Translations under genes and position numbers: made by a program | Notes under the pieces: generated by a model | Databases searched by the model: none | What the model was told of the DNA's origin: nothing | The model's input: the letters and a program-made list of their open reading frames with translations, nothing else | Shown here: positions 1 to 5,344 of the stretch, in pieces | How the letters are laid out: every line of letters starts with the position of its first letter | Position numbering within the stretch: position 1 is the stretch's first letter | Assembly (NCBI GenBank): GCA_019677205.1 | Contig: JAAMXY010001154.1 | Coordinates: forward strand, 1 to 14,211 | DNA from: Pinguiococcus pyrenoidosus | Lineage: Eukaryota; Sar; Pinguiophyceae; Pinguiochrysidales; Pinguiochrysidaceae | Direction of reading: 5' to 3' | DNA: 14,211 nt

Positions 1-2
1 GA

Positions 3-212
3 TTCTGCCGCAGTTTGTGTGCGAAAGATGCATACTGCTGCATGATGCTACATCATTTGTCTGGTAAAAACGGAAGAATGCTTTCCACTGAGATGGAGAC
101 CTGTATCGAACGTCAATTCTCTATGCGGTATGTGACCATGGCGGAAAAGGTTCGCGTCGTGTGCGAGCATCTGAAGATGATCAAGTATGTCGATGAACAG
201 CTGTCCTCGTGA
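3..212 (+). CDS. C-terminal end of an unrecognised protein (5' end outside window)
   Basis: The frame is open from the left edge and stops with TGA at 210-212, giving about 69 residues, so this is probably the tail of a gene starting to the left. A TTG at 15 could serve as a start, but no ATG lies in the first 30 bases. The peptide is Cys- and Met-rich early on (YCCMM) and ends in a charged, helix-like stretch (MAEKVRVVCEHLKMIKYVDEQLSS, shown here only as MAEKVRV...VDEQLSS). I recognise no domain. Its stop lies 15 bp from the stop of the convergent DUF4116-like gene, typical of compact viral gene packing. It could be a chance frame; confidence is limited by the truncation. Confidence 0.4.
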   Translation, partial: FCRSLCAKDAYCCMMLHHLSGKNGRMLSTEMETCIERQFSMRYVTMAEKVRVVCEHLKMIKYVDEQLSS

Positions 213-227
213 TTCGGAGAAAAAAAA

Positions 228-437
228 CTAGTGGTTCTTTGCAGCGGCAATCATATCCGGATTCTGCCTCAATTCCTCAGATACGTATTTCAGACACTCG
301 TGGTTTCTCTTGACAACCTCCAGCATCAGATCCAAGTTGCCACATTGCATCGATCCCTTGAGGAAGAGAGGATTCTTGGCGACGGACTCGACAAAGTGGG
401 CGTTGCGGAGTGCTTTCTTGGACATGACGTTTTCCAT
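228..437 (-). CDS. DUF4116-like mini-protein
   Basis: A 69-residue protein that starts with ATG at 437 and stops with TAG at 228-230. Residues 38-69 (VVKRNHECLKYVSEELRQNP, then DMIAAAKNH) match the pattern of DUF4116 repeats: VK.NG..L.YAS.EL..D.E.V.AAV. These repeats are abundant in giant-virus proteins and some protist proteins, usually as tandem arrays; their function is unknown. An earlier half-similar unit may lie at residues 8-32 (LRNAHFVESVAKNPLFLKGS). Here at most one good repeat is present, so the gene is either a minimal single-repeat protein or the remnant of a longer array. It is divergent from the secreted-protein gene at 557 and shares the 120-bp spacer holding the GTAC palindrome. 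The family call is from motif memory only. Confidence 0.65.
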   Translation of the reverse strand: MENVMSKKALRNAHFVESVAKNPLFLKGSMQCGNLDLMLEVVKRNHECLKYVSEELRQNPDMIAAAKNH

Positions 438-491
438 GGTCGGAGCAACTGAATCTTTGTTAGCATGGTTCTAACTTCAAAAAACTATGAG

Positions 492-503
492 AAGAGTACT
501 CTT
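492..503. promoter_or_regulatory. GTAC-centred palindrome in a divergent promoter
   Basis: AAGAGTACTCTT is a perfect 12-bp palindrome. Its centre is about 60 bp from both flanking start codons: the ATG at 437 on the minus strand and the ATG at 557 on the plus strand. That symmetry, with nothing else conspicuous in the spacer apart from a small inverted repeat (GTTAG/CTAAC at 459-475), makes it a candidate bidirectional regulator-binding site or core promoter element. A related sequence sits about 55 bp upstream of the next gene (1446-1454). The role is inferred from position only. Confidence 0.4.
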
Positions 504-556
504 ATGTGACCCGCTCCGGTGCAGATCGTCGGGAACACAGGACTGGGCTGCACGCC

Positions 557-1432
557 ATGAAGCCAACGCTGATCATCTTCGCGCTTTTCTGCGTCTCCGT
601 GACCAACGGATTCTTCAACATCCGACCTTCCATCGTAAGACGCAACGATGTCGTCCCAAAGCCCGTGGACTCGCGTGCTCCATCCGAGGAGGTCCTGGCG
701 TTCATGAAGTTCTGGAACATGCAATGCATTGGCTGCATCGAAGATACGATCGAAGAAGTCGCTCGGACCACCTCTCTGAACGAGTCTGTCCAGGACGAGC
801 TGCTGTGGGACATGTCGTATCACTTCATACCAGAAGCCGACCGACTAGACCCTTCGAAGCGCGATCCCATCGTACGAGATCTGGGAGATTCGACCGTGCA
901 GAATGTCATGTACTTGCACCTGATGTACCTGCTGAGCCCCACGGACTTTCCCGCCGCGAGGAAATTTGTGGCGCTTCGAGGTGATCCACAGGTGGATTAC
1001 GCACTGGTCTACGTGCTGTGCGTGTGCAAGCAGCTGTCCATGGAACCTGGCAAGAAGTGTAACTTTGTCGATCTCGTGAATTACGTCAAGCTCACCTTCA
1101 AGAGGAAGCCCATGGGTCAGCTTCCCATGAAGCCATGCATCGACATCTACGACAACCAGGAATTATTGGACCGAGTCATCGTGTGTGACATCCTCGGTAG
1201 CTTCTTGGAGACGGAAAGTGTTTTGGGGTCCAACAGCCTCCATGAACAGGTGTGCTACGGAGGCGCGGCGCTTCTTGCCTGGAGCCTGGAGAACTATCCC
1301 AATGCTATGCTTCGAGAGTCCTTCACCGAAGATCCAGGCGAATGGATCCGCTTTTACAATACGATGATTTTTGAGTGCAGTGCACCAGATGTGAACCTCT
1401 CGAAGGGGTTCCCATTCTTTTACGGAATCTAA
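557..1432 (+). CDS. Putative secreted protein A (paralogue of the next gene)
   Basis: A 291-residue protein. I start it at ATG 557 and not at the in-frame GTG 506, because 557 begins directly with a signal-peptide-like segment: MKPTLIIFALFCVSVTNGFF has a short basic start, a hydrophobic core and small residues before a likely cleavage near residues 18-20. No further membrane segment is seen, so the product probably enters the secretory pathway or is a virion lumen or surface protein. The body is Cys-containing and mostly helical in character. It aligns by eye with the next gene: YLHLMYLLSP against VVHLLYVYSP, LVYVLCVCKQL against LVYAISMVELL, and VLGSNSLHEQVCYGGAALLAW...SFTED against VFGSPHLLEHVPYAGSVLLAW...EFTED. 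I recognise no known family. The GTAC palindrome lies 54 bp upstream. Confidence 0.8.
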   Translation: MKPTLIIFALFCVSVTNGFFNIRPSIVRRNDVVPKPVDSRAPSEEVLAFMKFWNMQCIGCIEDTIEEVARTTSLNESVQDELLWDMSYHFIPEADRLDPSKRDPIVRDLGDSTVQNVMYLHLMYLLSPTDFPAARKFVALRGDPQVDYALVYVLCVCKQLSMEPGKKCNFVDLVNYVKLTFKRKPMGQLPMKPCIDIYDNQELLDRVIVCDILGSFLETESVLGSNSLHEQVCYGGAALLAWSLENYPNAMLRESFTEDPGEWIRFYNTMIFECSAPDVNLSKGFPFFYGI

Positions 1433-1445
1433 ATTGTGAACAAAG

Positions 1446-1454
1446 GAAGTACTT
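1446..1454. promoter_or_regulatory. GAAGTACTT element upstream of secreted protein B
   Basis: GAAGTACTT, inside AAAGGAAGTACTTTT, lies in the 72-bp gap between the two secreted-protein genes, its GTAC centre about 55 bp before ATG 1505. It matches the core of the four palindromes at 2511-2845 and resembles the palindrome at 492-503, which sits at nearly the same distance from its gene. A shared promoter element for the two paralogues is a reasonable inference. Confidence 0.35.
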
Positions 1455-1504
1455 TTCGGTGAAGTTGGGGCAACCCCTCTTAGGTCGCAGAACTTGCTTC
1501 CACC

Positions 1505-2308
1505 ATGCGAACCTTCTTTTTCGCGTCACTAGCTCTCTGTGCGACCGCTTGGTCGGTTGTGCCGGATGCGAAGGTGAAGTCATGCCTTCGATTCTGGAAG
1601 AGAAATGCTCCTCGGTCACTGGTGACGGCCATTGATGAGTTTTCACAGCTTACGAGGATGTCCTTTTCCGAGATCAATCGTCTTCATACCACACTAGACA
1701 CCTTGAGTTGCAACACGAAAGATGTGGACCCTTTGTTCAAGGAACTACATCTTGACGAGGAATCGTTCCAGGACATCATCGTGGTCCACCTGTTGTATGT
1801 ATACTCACCGATCCTGGGAATGTTTGACGATATGCGAGGCAAGCTGGAGCACCAAGATCAGACCCTCGAATATCTGCTTGTTTACGCAATTAGCATGGTG
1901 GAACTCCTACAACGCGATGATCTTACCTTCGAGGAGCTTGCAGCGGCTCTTCGACTGGAGTATGCCTACCGAGAGAACTCCATACCGTACACGGGCACGT
2001 GTCTGAGCTTTCATACGAACAGCACGTCTGTAAGCATGCTACGGACTGTCGATCTGTGCAACATGATCGGCAACAAGGTTCGTGTTACTTCTGTGTTCGG
2101 AAGTCCCCATCTTCTCGAACATGTGCCATACGCTGGGTCGGTTCTTCTCGCATGGGTGAATCATCATCCTGAGACGATTCATATCGAGGAGTTCACAGAA
2201 GACAAACATGAAGCCTTCGATGCCTTCTTGGATAAGACCATTGCGAGCTATCCGTCTGAACCATTCCTCGACATGTCTGAGGTGCTTTGTCGGGTGTGGA
2301 ACATCTGA
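1505..2308 (+). CDS. Putative secreted protein B (paralogue of the previous gene)
   Basis: A 267-residue protein starting at ATG 1505 (context TTCCACCATG, a good eukaryotic initiation context) and ending with TGA at 2306-2308. The N-terminus (MRTFFFASLALCATAWSVVPD) is a clear signal peptide with likely cleavage near residues 15-18. The rest is soluble-looking, acidic and Leu-rich, ending in VLCRVWNI. Conserved blocks shared with protein A are at about residues 97-106 (VHLLYVYSP), 126-136 (LVYAISMVELL) and 202-235 (VFGSPHLLEHVPYAGSVLLAW and EFTED). The two therefore came from a tandem duplication and have since diverged widely, with few identical residues outside these blocks. I recognise no known family; a role at the host interface is only a guess from secretion and divergence. 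Confidence 0.82.
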   Translation: MRTFFFASLALCATAWSVVPDAKVKSCLRFWKRNAPRSLVTAIDEFSQLTRMSFSEINRLHTTLDTLSCNTKDVDPLFKELHLDEESFQDIIVVHLLYVYSPILGMFDDMRGKLEHQDQTLEYLLVYAISMVELLQRDDLTFEELAAALRLEYAYRENSIPYTGTCLSFHTNSTSVSMLRTVDLCNMIGNKVRVTSVFGSPHLLEHVPYAGSVLLAWVNHHPETIHIEEFTEDKHEAFDAFLDKTIASYPSEPFLDMSEVLCRVWNI

Positions 2309-2504
2309 AGTAGTGAAGAGATAAGTAGATGATCTGCTTTACACTTTACAATCATAAATTCATTCGGGACGCGGCAAAAGAAAATGATAAAATCCTGACA
2401 AAACAATTTTTTTTTTCAAATCCAGTGCGATCATAAAAACTTTATAAATCCACACTCTCGAAGTGGTGCTGTGGACCCTAAATTGGTCATTTTACCTCCA
2501 TTTT
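2309..2504. other. AT-rich spacer, no gene seen
   Basis: The stretch after the stop of secreted protein B is AT-rich, with short A and T runs (a nine-T run at about 2408-2416), and holds no open frame of note. It could contain the 3' end signal of the preceding transcript, but no strong hairpin is visible. It leads directly into the palindrome and repeat region. Confidence 0.5.
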
Positions 2505-2558
2505 CCACATAGAAGTACTTCTTTATGTGGGAAAATGCCATATAGAAGTACTTCTATA
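2505..2558. repeat. First pair of GAAGTACTTC palindromes
   Basis: Two palindromes lie 30 bp apart, centre to centre. At 2505-2530 the core GAAGTACTTC is flanked by CCACATA on the left and TTTATGTGG on the right, so a near-perfect 26-bp inverted repeat forms. At 2541-2558 TATAGAAGTACTTCTATA is a perfect 18-bp palindrome. Both carry the GTAC centre seen in the upstream promoters. They could be protein-binding sites or cruciform-forming elements heading the 82-bp repeat block. Confidence 0.7.
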
Positions 2559-2606
2559 GGCCTCAAAGCCTCCAAAATGGCCTTTTCGTCTTAAAATGAT
2601 CATCAC

Positions 2607-2750
2607 GACCGTGTCAAAGTTTTGAATTTACAGGCCTTTTCAGAACTTTGACACGATCTGTGGCACCGAATGATCCGATCAGATCTGGGATCGTGTTCGA
2701 GTTTTGAACTTACAGGGCTTTTCGGAACTTTGACACGATCTGTGGCATCA
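2607..2750. repeat. 82-bp tandem repeat, block 1 (two copies)
   Basis: Copies begin at 2607 and 2689, 82 bp apart; the second is complete only to about 2750. Each reads GACCGTG/GATCGTG, then a TTTTGAA.TTACAGG core, then GAACTTTGACACGATCTGTGG and (in copy 1) a GATCCGATCAGATCTGG tail. Copy 1 holds a long inverted repeat: CGTGTCAAAGTTTTGA pairs with TCAGAACTTTGACACG with one mismatch. In the other copies the left arm has drifted to CGTGTTCGAG and pairs less well. No coding signal is seen. Confidence 0.85.
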
Positions 2751-2771
2751 TTTTCAGATCTGATCTGAAAA
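2751..2771. repeat. 21-bp palindrome replacing the second repeat's tail
   Basis: TTTTCAGATC and GATCTGAAAA form a perfect inverted repeat with a single central T. It sits where the second 82-bp copy would be expected to continue with AATGATCCG, so it marks the break between the first repeat block and the second set of GTAC palindromes. Confidence 0.6.
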
Positions 2772-2808
2772 TCCCGGAATTTGGCCATTTCAGGCCCCAT
2801 TTTGGCAC

Positions 2809-2845
2809 ATAGAAGTACTTCTATATCGCACAAAGAAGTACTTCT
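2809..2845. repeat. Second pair of GAAGTACTTC palindromes
   Basis: ATAGAAGTACTTCTAT (2809-2824) is a perfect 16-bp palindrome and AGAAGTACTTCT (2834-2845) a perfect 12-bp one. The left one is preceded by CACAT, as in the first pair. The right one is followed by ATAGGCC and a segment ending CAAAATGGCCTTTTCGTC, as in the first pair. The region is therefore a second copy of a composite unit: palindrome pair, TGATCATCACGACCGTGT linker, then 82-bp repeats. Confidence 0.7.
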
Positions 2846-2885
2846 ATAGGCCAAAATGGCCTTTTCGTCTTAAAATGATCATCAC

Positions 2886-3091
2886 GACCGTGTTCGAGTT
2901 TTGAACTTACAGGGGTTTTCGGAACTTTGACACGATCTGTGACACCAAATGATCCGACCAGAACTGGGATCGTGTTCGAGTTTTGAATTTACAGGGCTTT
3001 TCGGAACTTTAACACGATCTGTGGCATCAAATGATCCGACCAGAACTGGGATCGTGTTCGAGTTTTGAACTTACAGGGCTTTTCGGAACTT
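2886..3091. repeat. 82-bp tandem repeat, block 2 (three copies)
   Basis: Copies begin at 2886, 2968 and 3050, exactly 82 bp apart; the last breaks off at about 3091 within GGAACTTT. The copies differ at only a few positions, for example GAACTTACAGG against GAATTTACAGG and TTTGACACG against TTTAACACG. Each full copy contains three GATC sites. The array stops 28 bp before the GTG proposed as the start of the HNH gene, and a TAG at 3092-3094 closes the reading frame there. It may be a replication or packaging element, a MITE-like repeat or a regulatory array; nothing in the sequence decides between these. Confidence 0.85.
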
Positions 3092-3118
3092 TAGCTGGGA
3101 AACGCGAACCAGGATTGG

Positions 3119-4636
3119 GTGTCTGGAAAACAGAAGACAGTAAGTAAATCGAGCCTGACGTGGGACGACATCCGACGGAAGGGCAATGACTTTTACAGTG
3201 TGCTGAGTTCCAAGATGCAGAAAGTTGAAAAGCGCTGCAGCGATGCGACAAGGCGGCTCTGTCCACGATCACTGATCATCTTGAGCATCCATGAGCTTCG
3301 CGCCTGCTTCTATGTGTTGAAGGTTATCAAGACGCTGCACGTCCAATCACCCATCCTCCTCTCCTGGGCCGCTCCTTTCTTCTGCTTCGCGTCCATGTTG
3401 CTGGCATTGTCGTTGGACGTATCATACATCCTCGCAAGTGTCCAGGAGTTTTCGCAGAACGATAGCAAGAATGTTCGCATCTTTCAGAAGCTTGTGGATT
3501 ACATCGACGACGGTATCAAGAACATCTGGAACACATTGAACTCTGCCTTTAGTCAGACTCGATACCTAACTGATCAGGATCGCCAGGATGCGATAAAGAA
3601 GATGATGAGCGAGCAGCGAAAGGTGGCTAGCACCCGCCGCCGCTTCGCGTACACGACCAGACTCGTGACTATGGAGAGCTTCGGTCATCTCAGTCGCATC
3701 ATGAACACCTTCATGCAAACCAATCTTCGAGAGGCCATGCTGAACACGGGAGTCGGGCCGGAAAAGATAAGCTTTGATCGAGTACGCGAGATTTACGGTG
3801 GGGCCGCGACCATTGCCATCGCTCAGCCCGTGGCGCTAAAGGGTACAGGAGATGCCTATGAGGATGCGAAGGACCATCTCAGTTTCATCGAGCGTCTAGC
3901 AGATGATGATGTGACGTCTGTTCTAAACCGACGGATTCAACAGGACATTGAAGAGAATCCTGAAAAAAATGAAGGTGACTTCATATCTGATGTAAAAATT
4001 GTTGAACTATTAACTTGTCCTTGCTTCTTTTGTGGCCAAGAACAAGAGATTGACGAGGACTTCAAGATATCATGTATCGGACGTATTGATACGGAAGAAG
4101 GTTTAACGGATGAAAACTCGATTCCATGCTGCAAGGCATGCATCGTCGGAAAAGGAATCATGTCCGCCCGCGATTTCATCAAGAGCTGCCATTTTGTGTC
4201 CTCAAATCGGCAAAAACAGGATGGTGATGAGGTTACCTTTTCTCAACCGACGTCGAATCGGGACTTCGCGGAGGTGTACAAGACTTACACGAACAAGCAC
4301 AATCGTCGCCCGTGCCGTGCAGTCGACTTCACGATGTACAAGGCAAATGCAAAGCAACGTCACATTCAGTGGAATTTGACCGAGAATGAGTTCAACATGC
4401 TGACGAAAAAGGAATGCTTTTACTACGGCCGTCAAGGATCGAACATTTGCGGTGTTGACAGAATTGATTCAGATGGAAGCTATGACCTCGATAATGTTGT
4501 CCCGGCATGTTCATGTTGCAATCGAATGAAGAGCTACTTCCCAGGATTTATTGATCGTTGCAAGAGAGTTGCTACAATTCATGAGCTAAAATTGATGTTT
4601 TTCGTATATGTGCTTTCTTTTGCATCGCTTCACTAA
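3119..4636 (+). CDS. Membrane-anchored protein with two HNH-like zinc modules
   Basis: A 505-residue frame, open from 3095 with no ATG until 3215 (residue 33), so GTG 3119 is a tentative start and the gene may be 5'-truncated by the repeat array. Residues 77-105 form one hydrophobic, probably membrane-spanning segment (SPILLSWAAPFFCFASMLLA...). Residues 110-290 are charged and helical with no recognised domain. Residues 302-341 (C302-C305, GRID at 321-324, N333, C338-C341) form a degenerate HNH-like module. Residues 406-486 match the giant-virus HNH family better: YKANAKQRHIQWNLT, then C433, D447-R-I-D450, N459 and C464..C467-N468. The second knuckle cysteine is replaced: CFYYG stands where the family has CFYCG (Y436, TAC at 4424-4426). 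DNA cleavage by this module is therefore doubtful. The HNH half is visibly AT-richer than the N-terminal half. It ends convergently, overlapping the next gene by 51 bp. Confidence 0.7.
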   Translation: MSGKQKTVSKSSLTWDDIRRKGNDFYSVLSSKMQKVEKRCSDATRRLCPRSLIILSIHELRACFYVLKVIKTLHVQSPILLSWAAPFFCFASMLLALSLDVSYILASVQEFSQNDSKNVRIFQKLVDYIDDGIKNIWNTLNSAFSQTRYLTDQDRQDAIKKMMSEQRKVASTRRRFAYTTRLVTMESFGHLSRIMNTFMQTNLREAMLNTGVGPEKISFDRVREIYGGAATIAIAQPVALKGTGDAYEDAKDHLSFIERLADDDVTSVLNRRIQQDIEENPEKNEGDFISDVKIVELLTCPCFFCGQEQEIDEDFKISCIGRIDTEEGLTDENSIPCCKACIVGKGIMSARDFIKSCHFVSSNRQKQDGDEVTFSQPTSNRDFAEVYKTYTNKHNRRPCRAVDFTMYKANAKQRHIQWNLTENEFNMLTKKECFYYGRQGSNICGVDRIDSDGSYDLDNVVPACSCCNRMKSYFPGFIDRCKRVATIHELKLMFFVYVLSFASLH

Positions 4637-5269
4637 ATTATGATGCATCGTTAGAATCCTGGATACTTCAGTGTTCAATTGTTGCCTCTGCTGTTCTGTA
4701 AATCCAGTATCCCACTGAAACATTGGCCGGTTCCTCGGATGCTTCGGAATTCCCATCTTCGTCGACCAGACTCGGATGAGGTGTTCGCCATTCTCGTTCA
4801 CATAGGTATGTAGATTTACGAGTCCATCCGAGTCTTGAGGCCTTCGAATAAATTTCACTTGTAGTAGGTCGTGATCAATCGAGAACTGCTTTGTTGCCTG
4901 TATCCATTCCTCGATCGACGAAAACACTGGAACATTGGCTATCTCTTCACTGCGTTTTTGGATTTTTGCTTTGTTATACACATCAGACTTCTTGTGGTAA
5001 TAGCATCGTTTAAAGATTCTTTCATGGATCTTGTAGTACTCCATTGCTTTGTTCTGTTCTTCGATGCTTACGAAGTCCAATTGGGATGGATTGTAACTCA
5101 CGATAGTTCGAATCATCCAGCACTGCATTTCATCAAATACACAATGCTCATTGCGCTGTCTTTCCACCTCGCTATTGCTCAGAGATCCTTTGCGAGAGGG
5201 TGCTACGTAAGGGATGTATTCAGTTACACTGGTCCGGTCAACCGCATTCTTCCATTGCCAGAAGTTCAT
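4586..5269 (-). CDS. Unrecognised protein, 227 residues
   Basis: Starts at ATG 5269 and stops at 4586. The protein is hydrophilic and rich in Gln, Lys and aromatic residues (MNFWQWKNAV, CYYHKKSDVYNKAKIQKR, MFQWDTGFTEQQRQQLN), with no signal peptide or membrane segment. Two Cys/His groups are present (EHCVFDEMQCW at residues 42-52; RCYYHKK near 89-95) but they do not form a pattern I know. The section 120-185 (VFSSIEEWIQATKQFSIDHD ... HTYVNENGEHLIRVWSTKMG) reads like a folded domain with beta strands. It shares its AT-rich base composition with the HNH half of its convergent neighbour, so the two may have arrived together. Function unknown. Confidence 0.7.
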   Translation of the reverse strand: MNFWQWKNAVDRTSVTEYIPYVAPSRKGSLSNSEVERQRNEHCVFDEMQCWMIRTIVSYNPSQLDFVSIEEQNKAMEYYKIHERIFKRCYYHKKSDVYNKAKIQKRSEEIANVPVFSSIEEWIQATKQFSIDHDLLQVKFIRRPQDSDGLVNLHTYVNENGEHLIRVWSTKMGIPKHPRNRPMFQWDTGFTEQQRQQLNTEVSRILTMHHNLVKRCKRKHIYEKHQF

Positions 5270-5344
5270 TAGGGCTGATTGAAATCAAATATTTCCTTCT
5301 GCATTATCATATCGAATTACTTCTAGATCGTTTGTACCCAAACT

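Noticed and set aside
2505-2845. Heat-shock-type elements (GAAnnTTC).
   Set aside because: The spacing in GAAGTACTTC is four bases between GAA and TTC, not two, and the sites are not arranged as alternating GAA/TTC triplets.
4871-5272. Plus-strand 133-codon hydrophobic frame.
   Set aside because: Antisense to the 227-residue gene; hydrophobic look follows from its Lys/Gln/Glu codons read backwards.
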